Assembly (NCBI GenBank): GCA_000433675.1
Contig: FR893558.1
Span: forward strand, 1 to 10,248
Reading direction: 5' to 3'
Source: Clostridium sp. CAG:433
GTDB lineage: Bacteria; Bacillota_I; Bacilli_A; RF39; UBA660
DNA length: 10,248 nucleotides
Shown: piece by piece, positions 1-6,722 of the stretch
Numbering within the stretch: position 1 is the stretch's first letter
How the letters are laid out: each line of letters begins with the position of its first letter
Notes under the pieces: model-generated
Database searches by the model: none
Told to the model about the DNA's origin: nothing
Seen by the model: the letters and a program-made list of their open reading frames with translations, nothing else
Position numbers and translations under genes: made by a program

Positions 1-344
1 AGAAGAATCAATATATGATAATGCTTGATTTAGATAAAAAGGAGCTGGAAAATATGCCAAAAGATGATATAGTAGATAAGTATATAACAAATGTAACAAT
101 AGTAAATGATAATCCAGAATTTCAAAAATATATGAGTGAAGAAGAAGACAAAAAGAAGATACAAAATAGTTTACTTTCAGAGGCAAGAGAAAATGGTATT
201 AATGATGGCATTTCTAAAGGAGAAAATAAAAAATCTATAGAAATTGCTAAAAACTTATTGTCAATGAATATGCCACTCGAGGACATATCAAAGGCAACAG
301 GCTTATCAGTTGAAGAAATTAGTAAACTTAAAAATGAAAAATAA
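1..344 (+). CDS. Rpn-family recombination-promoting nuclease / putative transposase, C-terminal part (5' end outside window)
   Basis: The reading frame is open to the left edge: codons read K-N-Q-Y before the first Met at 15, and no ribosome binding site precedes that Met. This is therefore the 3' part of a longer gene, not a complete 109-aa protein. The visible part ends with IEIAKNLLSMNMPLEDISKA, then TGLSVEEISKLK, a tail I recognise from Rpn/PD-(D/E)XK nuclease-transposase family proteins. In that family the catalytic nuclease domain is N-terminal, which here would lie outside the window. Before the tail is a charged linker (MSEEEDKKK at about residues 40-48 counted from the Met at 15). 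Family members are mobile-element-like and occur in many copies in gut Bacillota. The function (DNA cleavage promoting recombination) is inferred from the family only. A hairpin terminator follows the TAA stop directly. Confidence 0.72.
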   Translation, partial: KNQYMIMLDLDKKELENMPKDDIVDKYITNVTIVNDNPEFQKYMSEEEDKKKIQNSLLSEARENGINDGISKGENKKSIEIAKNLLSMNMPLEDISKATGLSVEEISKLKNEK

Positions 345-348
345 TTTT

Positions 349-376
349 AAAGATATTATAGTCAATATCTTTTTTT
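349..376 (+). terminator. Rho-independent terminator after the Rpn-like gene
   Basis: Nine-base-pair perfect stem AAAGATATT (349-357) / AATATCTTT (364-372) with a six-base loop, running into a T tract at 370-376. It lies 5 bp after the TAA stop and separates this gene from the sepF promoter. Confidence 0.8.
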
Positions 377-411
377 CTTTACTTAATTTTAAAAAATATA
401 ACAAAAATATA

Positions 412-440
412 TTTAAATTTATTTATTTTTATGGTAAAAT
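412..440 (+). promoter_or_regulatory. Sigma-A promoter of sepF (extended -10)
   Basis: The -35 element TTTAAA (412-417) is separated by exactly 17 bp from the -10 element TAAAAT (435-440), which carries a TG at 432-433 one base upstream (extended -10). Transcription would begin near 447, about 27 bases before the sepF ATG. The 14-bp palindrome TTAACTATAGTTAA (440-453) lies over the predicted start site and could be an operator. Sequence evidence only. Confidence 0.6.
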
Positions 441-473
441 TAACTATAGTTAAATAATATGGAGGAATAAATT

Positions 474-875
474 ATGGGAATGTTTGATAAAATTTTTGGA
501 AAAGAAAATGTTGGATCAGAAATAAGTGAAGATGAATACTATTCACTAGGTATAGATGAAGCATATAAAGATTCAAATAGTGAAGGAAATAAAATGATTC
601 TTTTAGAACCAAGAGCATACTCAGAAAGTCAACAAATCGCAGATCATTTAAAAAAGAGAAATACTGTAGTTGTTAATTTAAAAAGAGTAACACAAGAACA
701 AGCTAAGAGAATAGTTGATTTCTTAAGTGGAACATTATATGCGATTGGTGGAGATTTACAAAAACTTGGACCTGGAATATTCTTATGTACACCAAAGAAT
801 ATTAATGTACAAGGAAAAATGAGTGAAGAAGAAGACAAACTTAGAAAAACAAAAAATGATAATATGGAACTATAA
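474..875 (+). CDS. sepF: Cell division protein SepF
   Basis: SepF is a cytoplasmic, membrane-associated protein that binds the C-terminal tail of FtsZ, tethers the Z ring to the membrane and supports septum formation. The 133-aa product is close to the usual size. Residues 1-10 (MGMFDKIFGK) fit the short amphipathic membrane-binding helix. An acidic linker follows. Residues about 40-114 form the SepF (DUF552) domain, with ILLEPRAYSESQQIADHL, the VVVNLKR strand, and the hallmark GTLYAIGGDLQKLGPGIFL followed by CTPKN. The C-terminal 20 residues are charged and probably disordered. The ATG is preceded by GGAGGA at a good distance. divIVA follows in the same direction. In Bacillus ylmG and ylmH normally lie between sepF and divIVA; both are absent here. 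Confidence 0.95.
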   Translation: MGMFDKIFGKENVGSEISEDEYYSLGIDEAYKDSNSEGNKMILLEPRAYSESQQIADHLKKRNTVVVNLKRVTQEQAKRIVDFLSGTLYAIGGDLQKLGPGIFLCTPKNINVQGKMSEEEDKLRKTKNDNMEL

Positions 876-878
876 AGG

Positions 879-907
879 TTTACAAAATAAAAATAAAGTG
901 TTAATAT
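879..907 (+). promoter_or_regulatory. Candidate internal promoter of divIVA
   Basis: TTTACA (879-884, one mismatch to TTGACA), a 17-bp gap, and TAATAT (902-907). An overlapping TATAAT lies at 905-910, giving a 20-bp gap. A transcript from here would start near 914-917, downstream of the ATG at 909, which would force use of the TTG start at 936. AT-rich DNA gives such matches by chance, so this is tentative. Confidence 0.35.
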
Positions 908-935
908 AATGCACATAGCTTTAAGAGGTGATAAC

Positions 936-1409
936 TTGGAAAAATTTAGTAGAACACTTCATGGCTATAATCCAGAAGAAGTAAATAGCTTCTTAGACGA
1001 GGTAATAAATCAAGTTGAAAAACTAATTGAGTCAAATAGACAAAAAAATGAAGAAATATTACTTTTGAAAAGTCAAATAAAAAATGCAAAAACTAGTGAT
1101 GAACTAATTAAAAAAGCACAAAAGTTTGATGAATTAGAAGCTACTTTAAATAAAGCAATTGTTATGGCTGAAAATACTGGAGAACACATTAGAATGGTTG
1201 CTAAACAAGAGCGAGATTTAATGTTGGAAGAGGCTAAGAAAAATGCAAGCGTAATAATTAATGATGCTCTTGTGAGATCTGAAAAGATAGAATATCAGGC
1301 ATCACTTTTAAGAAAAAATATTATTATGTTTAAAAGAAAACTTAAGATTAATTTAGAAGAACAACTAAAATTAGTTGATGATATTGAAGTAATCGATGAT
1401 ATAGAATAG
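936..1409 (+). CDS. divIVA: DivIVA-family cell division / polarity protein
   Basis: DivIVA proteins are cytoplasmic coiled-coil proteins that gather at strongly curved membrane (septum and poles) and recruit division, growth or sporulation partners. The N-terminal domain is clear: EKFSRTLHGYNPEEVNSFLD matches the F-x-[RK]-x-x-x-GY-x-x-x-EV-x-x-FLD pattern. The rest is charged and heptad-like coiled coil. I prefer the TTG at 936 because AGAGGTGAT (924-932), close to a perfect anti-Shine-Dalgarno match, lies just upstream at good spacing. The start would give 157 aa. The in-frame ATG at 909 gives 166 aa and places 12 residues before the conserved Phe, as in B. subtilis DivIVA, but has no good ribosome binding site. 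It follows sepF by 60 bp (33 bp for the ATG start) and may be co-transcribed with it. No terminator separates it from the T-box leader. Confidence 0.85.
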   Translation: MEKFSRTLHGYNPEEVNSFLDEVINQVEKLIESNRQKNEEILLLKSQIKNAKTSDELIKKAQKFDELEATLNKAIVMAENTGEHIRMVAKQERDLMLEEAKKNASVIINDALVRSEKIEYQASLLRKNIIMFKRKLKINLEEQLKLVDDIEVIDDIE

Positions 1410-1624
1410 ATGATAGAGACGGATATTTAAAAGTTTATTTAAAGAGAAAATGTTAATTGGTGAGAGACATTAATAAATTTAAATATTAGATCACTCTTGA
1501 TATTTTTATCTGATATTTAGGGTAAAACGTAAAACTCATGCGTTAAATGAAGAAAGAGCATAGAAAAGTCTATGAAGTAAGGTGGTACCGCGAAAAATCG
1601 TCCTTACATCATAGGCTTTTTTTT
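1407..1624 (+). promoter_or_regulatory. T-box riboswitch leader with isoleucine (ATC) specifier
   Basis: This leader RNA senses the charging state of tRNA-Ile and controls the antiporter-ileS unit. The T-box core AGGTGGTACCGCG (1580-1592) is nearly consensus; its UGGU (1583-1586) can pair with the ACCA end of a tRNA with A73, as tRNA-Ile has. Stem I can be folded: AGAG (1415-1418) with CTCT (1494-1497), ATATTTAAA (1423-1431) with TTTAAATAT (1478-1486), TTTATT (1434-1439) with AATAAA (1472-1477). This leaves a specifier loop whose 3' side is TAGATCA (1487-1493), containing the Ile codon ATC at 1490-1492 followed by a purine. CATAGA (1559-1564) and TCTATG (1569-1574) form a hairpin that competes with the terminator. 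The 5' limit is approximate and the leader's own promoter, if any, lies unresolved in the divIVA 3' end. Confidence 0.93.
1567..1624 (+). terminator. T-box regulated intrinsic terminator
   Basis: The arms AGTCTATGAAGTAAGG (1567-1582) and CCTTACATCATAGGCT (1602-1617) pair along their whole length with one mismatch and one G-U pair, followed by an eight-T tract at 1617-1624. The 5' arm overlaps the T-box core, so binding of uncharged tRNA to the antiterminator and terminator formation are mutually exclusive. Confidence 0.92.
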
Positions 1625-1643
1625 ATATATTGGAGGGATAAAA

Positions 1644-2594
1644 ATGATAATAAGTATACTACTTTTAATAGTAGGATTTGTACTTTTAATAAAAGGTGCG
1701 GACATATTTGTTGATGGTGCAAGTAGTACAGCGCTAAACTTAAAAGTATCGAAAATGGTAATAGGACTTACCATAGTAGCATTTGGAACGAGTGCACCAG
1801 AATTTGCTGTATCTATTAAGGCACTACTTTCAGGTAGTTCAGATATAGTATTAGGTAACGTAGTAGGTAGTAATATATTAAATATATTATTAATACTAGG
1901 TATATCATCATTATTTTCATCTATGGTAGTTAAAGATAATACTGTAAAAAAAGAAATACCACTTACGATATTATTTTCAGTGTTATTAACAGTTTTGTCA
2001 TTTGATAATATATTTGATAAAAATATTACAAATGTAATAACTAGAACAGATGGAATTGTAATTTTACTTTTCTTTATAGTATTTATTTATTATTTAGCAT
2101 CTATTGCTAAAAATAACAATGAAGAAAATGAAGAAGCACCATACAAAATAGGAAAGTCATTATTATTTGTGTTAATAGGACTTGTTGGAATAGTTGCTGG
2201 TAGTAACTTAGTAGTTGATAATGCAAGTGCTATAGCAAAAGCACTTAATGTATCAGAAAAGATGATATCACTTACAATTGTTGCATTTGGAACAAGTCTT
2301 CCAGAGTTAGTAACAAGTGTACAAGCTGCTAGAAAACATGAAAACGACATAGCAATTGGAAATATTATTGGTAGTAATATCTTTAATATAGGAATTGTTA
2401 TTGGACTTCCTTGTGCATTAATAGGAAACATTAATGTTGGAACATTTAATTATATTGATATGTTTACAATGATAGGAGCGGCAGTACTTTTATTTTTGTT
2501 AACATTTAAGAAAAGAAAACTAGATAAAGGCGAAGGCTTAATCATGTTATTAATATTTATAGTATATTATGGTTATGTAATTATAGGAGGATAA
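1644..2594 (+). CDS. CaCA-superfamily cation antiporter (sodium/calcium exchanger, YrbG/CaxA-like)
   Basis: Predicted inner-membrane exchanger of 316 aa with about ten hydrophobic segments. The two inverted alpha repeats of the family are clear: GLTIVAFGTSAPE (residues 41-53) with GNVVGSNILN (71-80), and SLTIVAFGTSLPE (209-221) with DIAIGNIIGSNIFNI (235-249). The ion-site acidic residues are present as Glu53 and Glu221, with Asn77 and Asn245 in the GSN motifs, so the transporter looks functional. A polar loop at about residues 155-170 joins the two halves. Family members exchange Na+ or H+ for Ca2+ or other cations; the ion here cannot be read from sequence. The ATG follows GGAGGG (1632-1637), just after the T-box terminator, and the gene ends 4 bp before ileS. 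It must therefore be expressed under isoleucine T-box control, which is unusual for this family. Confidence 0.9.
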   Translation: MIISILLLIVGFVLLIKGADIFVDGASSTALNLKVSKMVIGLTIVAFGTSAPEFAVSIKALLSGSSDIVLGNVVGSNILNILLILGISSLFSSMVVKDNTVKKEIPLTILFSVLLTVLSFDNIFDKNITNVITRTDGIVILLFFIVFIYYLASIAKNNNEENEEAPYKIGKSLLFVLIGLVGIVAGSNLVVDNASAIAKALNVSEKMISLTIVAFGTSLPELVTSVQAARKHENDIAIGNIIGSNIFNIGIVIGLPCALIGNINVGTFNYIDMFTMIGAAVLLFLLTFKKRKLDKGEGLIMLLIFIVYYGYVIIGG

Positions 2595-2598
2595 GATT

Positions 2599-5500
2599 AT
2601 GAAAATATTTGAAAGTTTAGATAAAGTATCTAATGAAGAAATGGAAAGTAAAATATTAAAAAAATGGAAAAGTGAAGACATATTAAATAAAACAATAGAA
2701 AACAGAAAAAATTGTAAGAACTTTGTATTCTATGATGGACCAATATATGCGAATGCTAAACCTGGTATTCACCATGTATTTGCTAAAACTATAAAAGATT
2801 CTATTTGTAAATATAGAACTATGAAGGGAAATAGAGTACTTAGAAAAATAGGACTTGATACACATGGACTTCCAATAGAAGTAAATGTTGAAAAGAAACT
2901 AGGATTTAAGTCAAAAGCGGATATTGAAAAATTTGGCATTGAAAATTTCTGTAAGGAATGTAATAAAGAAACAGCAACTAATATTGATATAGTTAAAAAA
3001 GTAACTGATCAAATGGGTCAATTTATAGATATGGAAAATCCATATATTACATGTAGTAATGAATTTATTGAATCAGAATGGTGGCTTATAAAAAATATAT
3101 TTGATCAAGGATTAATTTATCATGGAAATAAAGTACTTCCATATTGTCCAAGATGTGGTACTGAACTTTCTGCTAATGAAGTATCACAAGGATATAAAAA
3201 TGTATCAGTTAATACTGTAATAGTACCATTTAAATTAAAAGATGAAGATACTTATGTACTTGTTTGGACAACAACACCATGGACACTTATAGATAATGTT
3301 GCTTTATGTGTTAATCCAAATTATGAGTATTTAAAAGTTGAATCAATGGGATATAAATTTATAGTTGGTAAATCACTTGCTGAAAAAGTATTAGGTGATG
3401 ACTTTAAGGTATTAGAAGAACTTACTGGTAAAGATTTGGAAGGACTTTCTTATGAACAATTACTTCCATTTGCTAAAGTAGAAGGTAAAGCATTTGTTAT
3501 TTTAGCAGATACATATGTTACAGATACTGATGGTACTGGAATTGTACACATTGCTCCAGCTTATGGTGAAGATGATTCTAGAGTAGCAAAAGAAAATGGG
3601 GTTGCATTTGTTCAATCAGTTGATAAAGATGGTAAGTATAAAATTGGTCCATGGGAAGGAACAGTTGTAACAGATAGTGATCTTGAAATAGAAATAATCA
3701 AATATTTAAAGGCAAACGATAAATTATTTAAGAAAATAAAATTAACACATGATTACCCACATTGTTGGAGATGTAAAAAACCACTTCTTAATTATGCAAA
3801 ACCAGCATGGTATATACAAACAACAGCAAGACAAAAAGAAATAATAGAAGCAAATAAAAAAGTATCTTGGCATCCTGCTTATGTTGGTGAAAAAAGATTT
3901 GCTAATTGGCTAGAAGGTATGGTAGATTGGGGAATTTCAAGAAATAGATATTGGGGTTGTCCAATGCCTCTTTGGACTTGCGATTGCGGTAATGTAACTT
4001 GTATTGGTTCAATAAACGAATTAAAAGAAAAGTCAGTAGATAATATAGATATAGAATCTATGGAACTTCATAGACCATATATAGATAATGTTCATATTAA
4101 ATGTGATAAATGTGGTAAAACAATGAATAGGGTAACAGATGTTATGGATGTTTGGTTTGATTCAGGTGCTATGCCATATGCACAATATCATTATCCATTT
4201 GAAAATAAAGAATTATTTGAAAGTCAGTTCCCAGCAGATTTCATCGCAGAAGGAGTAGATCAAACAAGAGGATGGTTTAATTCACTTATTTGTATATCTA
4301 CTTTAGTATCAGGTGTATCAAGTTATAAAAATGTTGTTGTAAATGATATGATGCTTGATGAACATGGTAAAAAGATGAGTAAATCAGTAGGTAATATTAT
4401 TGATCCAGAAGAAGAAATGTCTAAGTTTGGTGCAGATGCGGTAAGATTCTATATGCTTAATGCATCACCAGTATGGACACCACTTAGATTTGATGAAGAA
4501 GGAGTTAAAGATGTAAATTCTAAAATACTTGGAACACTTAAAAATACATATACATTCTTTGAAATGTATGCGAATACTGATAATGTAGATCCAAGAGAGT
4601 TTGATGTACCATATGAAAAAAGAGAAGAAATAGATAAATGGTTATTATCTAAATATAATAAACTTGTTAAAAATATGACAGAAGCATTTGATGAATATGA
4701 TTTAAATAAAGTAACAAAATATGTATTTACTTTCTTAAATGAAGATTTATCTAACTGGTATATAAGACGTAATAGAAGAAGATTCTGGGGCTCAGAACTT
4801 AATGATTCTAAAAAGGCAGTATATAAAACAACTTATGAAGTATTAACTGGAGTATGCAAATTACTTGCGCCAATTATTCCATTTATTACTGAAGAATTAT
4901 TTATTAAACTAACAGGAAAAGAATCAGTACATTTAGAAGATTATCCAGTATGTGATGATAATATGATAAATGAAGCTATAGAAGAAAAAATGGATCTTGT
5001 TCGTGATCTTATTTCACTTGGTAGAAATGCAAGAGAAGAAGTTAAAATAAAGGTTCGTCAACCAATAAGTGAAATTATTATAGATGGAAAAAATAAAGAA
5101 TTAATTGGTGACTTAACTGATCTTATTAAAGAAGAATTAAATGTTAAAAATGTAGTATTTGAAAATGATTTAAGTAAATATATGAACTTTACTATAAAAC
5201 CTAATTTTAAAGTATGTGGTAAAATGTTTGGTAAAGAAATAAATAATTATGCTAAAATGCTTAGTACTTTAAATGATGAAGACGTAAATAAACTTCAAAA
5301 TGGAAATACTATTATTGCTGCATTTAATGGCGAAAACCTTGAAATAACAAAAGAAATGGTTGATATAAGAATCGAATCAAAAGAAGGATTTGATGCTGCT
5401 AAAGAAAATAATAACTTTATAATATTAAATACTACTTTAACAGAAGATTTAATAAATGAAGGTATTGTTCGTGAACTTGTATCAAAAGTACAAAATTTAA

Positions 5501-5700
5501 GAAAAGTTAAAGATTTTGATGTGGCAGATAGAATTACATTATATTATTATGGTGATATTGACTCTATAATAAGTGAATTTGCTGACTACATAAAGAAGGA
5601 AACTTTATCTGTTGATATAGTTAAAAAAGAAGATTTAAGTGAAAACTTTAACTTAAATGGAATAGATGTTAAATTAGACGTTGAAAAAATTGCACAATAG
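2599..5700 (+). CDS. ileS: Isoleucyl-tRNA synthetase, type 2 (IleRS2) with GIHH active-site motif
   Basis: Charges tRNA-Ile with isoleucine in the cytoplasm; class I synthetase. The 1033-aa length, late KMSKS and C-terminal extension (about residues 850-1033, DUF5915-like) mark the eukaryote-like type 2 enzyme, often mupirocin resistant. Visible elements: class I signature at residues 55-59 reading PGIHH, a swap from HxGH to GxHH; cysteine pairs at 183/186, 389/392, 461/463/468 and 502/505 that could bind zinc; CP1 editing domain with WTTTPW (223-228) and GTGIVHIAPAYGEDD (312-326); GVDQTRGWF before KMSKS (592-596); and the anticodon-binding domain at about 690-845. The ATG is preceded by AGGAGG embedded in the last codons of the antiporter gene (stop 4 bp upstream), so translation is probably coupled. 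It is the terminal gene of the T-box unit, and a terminator is built over its TAG stop. No second ileS is in the window. Confidence 0.97.
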   Translation: MKIFESLDKVSNEEMESKILKKWKSEDILNKTIENRKNCKNFVFYDGPIYANAKPGIHHVFAKTIKDSICKYRTMKGNRVLRKIGLDTHGLPIEVNVEKKLGFKSKADIEKFGIENFCKECNKETATNIDIVKKVTDQMGQFIDMENPYITCSNEFIESEWWLIKNIFDQGLIYHGNKVLPYCPRCGTELSANEVSQGYKNVSVNTVIVPFKLKDEDTYVLVWTTTPWTLIDNVALCVNPNYEYLKVESMGYKFIVGKSLAEKVLGDDFKVLEELTGKDLEGLSYEQLLPFAKVEGKAFVILADTYVTDTDGTGIVHIAPAYGEDDSRVAKENGVAFVQSVDKDGKYKIGPWEGTVVTDSDLEIEIIKYLKANDKLFKKIKLTHDYPHCWRCKKPLLNYAKPAWYIQTTARQKEIIEANKKVSWHPAYVGEKRFANWLEGMVDWGISRNRYWGCPMPLWTCDCGNVTCIGSINELKEKSVDNIDIESMELHRPYIDNVHIKCDKCGKTMNRVTDVMDVWFDSGAMPYAQYHYPFENKELFESQFPADFIAEGVDQTRGWFNSLICISTLVSGVSSYKNVVVNDMMLDEHGKKMSKSVGNIIDPEEEMSKFGADAVRFYMLNASPVWTPLRFDEEGVKDVNSKILGTLKNTYTFFEMYANTDNVDPREFDVPYEKREEIDKWLLSKYNKLVKNMTEAFDEYDLNKVTKYVFTFLNEDLSNWYIRRNRRRFWGSELNDSKKAVYKTTYEVLTGVCKLLAPIIPFITEELFIKLTGKESVHLEDYPVCDDNMINEAIEEKMDLVRDLISLGRNAREEVKIKVRQPISEIIIDGKNKELIGDLTDLIKEELNVKNVVFENDLSKYMNFTIKPNFKVCGKMFGKEINNYAKMLSTLNDEDVNKLQNGNTIIAAFNGENLEITKEMVDIRIESKEGFDAAKENNNFIILNTTLTEDLINEGIVRELVSKVQNLRKVKDFDVADRITLYYYGDIDSIISEFADYIKKETLSVDIVKKEDLSENFNLNGIDVKLDVEKIAQ

Positions 5701-5713
5701 TGTAATTTTTTTT
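5684..5713 (+). terminator. Terminator overlapping the ileS stop codon
   Basis: AAAAAATTGCAC (5684-5695) pairs with GTGTAATTTTTT (5700-5711) over 12 bp with one G-U pair and an AATA loop, running into eight Ts (5706-5713). The hairpin includes the last ileS codons, and the TAG stop (5698-5700) sits in the loop and top pair. Confidence 0.82.
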
Positions 5714-5770
5714 ATTTATATAGAATACTATATTTTAGATAACTTTTTTTGTCTAAATATGTCGAATAAA

Positions 5771-5799
5771 TTGACAATTATTGTTTGATATGATATTAT
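5771..5799 (+). promoter_or_regulatory. Strong sigma-A promoter of the 58-codon gene
   Basis: Perfect -35 TTGACA (5771-5776), exactly 17-bp spacer, -10 TATTAT (5794-5799) with TG at 5791-5792 giving an extended -10. The predicted start is near 5806, which leaves room for the ribosome binding site only. This is the best sigma-A promoter in the window. Confidence 0.85.
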
Positions 5800-5828
5800 C
5801 TTAATCGTTGCCAAAAGGAGAGGTTATA

Positions 5829-6005
5829 ATGAATAATATAGATTCTTTAAGAGATGCAGTAGCGTATTTAAGAGCTACAAAATTATCAAGAGGTTTAACA
5901 GCTAGAGAATATAAAACTTATGCTGGATATAAAAGAGAATTAGCTAATGCAGAAAAAGAAAAAATGGAAGCACCTAAAAAATTAGAATTAAAAAAAGCAA
6001 ATTAA
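5829..6005 (+). CDS. Small protein of unknown function (58 aa)
   Basis: I do not recognise this protein. It begins MNNIDSLRDAVAYLRATKLS, continues through RGLTAREYKTYAGYKREL, and ends in an Ala/Glu/Lys-rich tail (KKLELKKAN). It is soluble, basic and probably all helical, without signal peptide, membrane segment or Cys residues. The ATG at 5829 is preferred over the in-frame TTG at 5808 because the sequence between them is itself the ribosome binding site (AAAAGGAGAGG, 5813-5823), and the TTG lies at the predicted transcription start. The gene is transcribed alone: its own near-consensus sigma-A promoter upstream and a terminator 5 bp after the stop. The clean signals argue that it is a real, well expressed gene. 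It could be a DNA/RNA- or protein-binding factor, but no motif supports a choice. Its neighbour sigK is convergent. Confidence 0.78.
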   Translation: MNNIDSLRDAVAYLRATKLSRGLTAREYKTYAGYKRELANAEKEKMEAPKKLELKKAN

Positions 6006-6010
6006 AAAAG

Positions 6011-6042
6011 ACCAATACTATTTAGTGTATTGGTTATTTTTT
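6011..6042 (+). terminator. Bidirectional terminator between the 58-codon gene and sigK
   Basis: ACCAATAC (6011-6018) pairs with GTATTGGT (6027-6034), followed on the plus strand by TATTTTTT (6035-6042). On the minus strand the same hairpin is followed by CTTTTTT (complement of 6004-6010), so it can also end sigK transcription. The sigK stop codon (6020-6018) lies in the hairpin. Confidence 0.82.
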
Positions 6043-6722
6043 ATGAATTCTCTAAGGAGCTTTGTTAAGGCTCTTTTTTCAATTCTTGAAACATAACTTC
6101 TTGATATACCAAGTTCTTTAGCAATTTCTTTTTGTGTTAATTCTTCGGTATTATTTAGTCCATATCTTTTATATATTATACTTTTTTCTCTATCAGATAA
6201 TATATTTATATATTTAGATAATAATTTAATATTATTTTGAATATGTAAGTCTTCTGCAAAATCTGGTTTAGGTGTTTTTAATATTTCCATAAATGTTATT
6301 TCATTACCATCTTTATCAAATCCAACTTTTTCATCAATACTTATATTTTTACTATTTTTTTTATCATTTCTAAAATACATAAGTATTTCGTTATCAATAC
6401 ATCTTGCACAGTAAGTCGCAAGTTTGGTACCATGTTTATGTGAATATGTATCAATTCCTTTAATTAAGCCAATTATCCCAATACTTATTAAATCATCTGT
6501 ATCTTTTCTAGTGTGTTCATATTTTTTTACAACATGCGCAACTAACCTTAAATTATGTTCTATTAAAGTGTTTCTCGCATCCTTATCATTATTATCTAAA
6601 TATTTTTTAATATAATATTCTTCTTCTTCACTAGATAATGGATCTGGAAATATATTATTTGAATAACTTCCTGTAAAACAAAACATACCTTTTAAAGCAG
6701 CTGCTAAAATACTTAAAAACAT
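6018..6722 (-). CDS. sigK: RNA polymerase sporulation sigma factor SigK, with pro-sequence
   Basis: Late mother-cell sigma factor that directs coat and cortex maturation genes in endospore formers. The 234-aa product matches SigK throughout: FPDPLSSEEEEYYIKKYL, ARNTLIEHNLRLVAHVVKKY (region 2), DDLISIGIIGLIKGIDTYS (76-94, region 2.2), GTKLATYCARCIDNEILMYF (region 2.3-2.4), a DKDGNEITF linker, and the region 4.2 helix-turn-helix LTQKEIAKELGISRSYVSRI (195-214). The first 19 residues, MFLSILAAALKGMFCFTGS, are hydrophobic and align with the B. subtilis pro-sequence, where the mature protein begins at a Tyr; here Tyr20 (YSNN) is equivalent. Pro-SigK is inactive until cut by the SpoIVFB membrane protease, so that control is predicted here. 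The gene is uninterrupted (no skin-type element). The ATG is preceded by AGGAAGTG (6735-6728). It diverges from smc. I see no convincing sigma-E promoter. Confidence 0.94.
   Translation of the reverse strand: MFLSILAAALKGMFCFTGSYSNNIFPDPLSSEEEEYYIKKYLDNNDKDARNTLIEHNLRLVAHVVKKYEHTRKDTDDLISIGIIGLIKGIDTYSHKHGTKLATYCARCIDNEILMYFRNDKKNSKNISIDEKVGFDKDGNEITFMEILKTPKPDFAEDLHIQNNIKLLSKYINILSDREKSIIYKRYGLNNTEELTQKEIAKELGISRSYVSRIEKRALTKLLREFIKNNQYTK

Noticed and set aside
1410..1643. An ordinary non-coding gap between divIVA and the antiporter
   Set aside because: The T-box core, specifier loop and overlapping terminator account for nearly all of it.
5717..5757. Two further AT-rich hairpins after ileS (ATATAG/CTATAT at 5718-5733; TTTAGA/TCTAAA at 5734-5757) as extra terminators or a small RNA
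   Set aside because: The stems are short, AT-only or with long loops, and the strong terminator at 5684-5713 explains transcription end. No promoter precedes them.
5808..5828. TTG at 5808 as start of the small gene (65 aa)
   Set aside because: It would lie at the predicted transcription start, has no ribosome binding site, and its codons are the Shine-Dalgarno sequence of the ATG at 5829.
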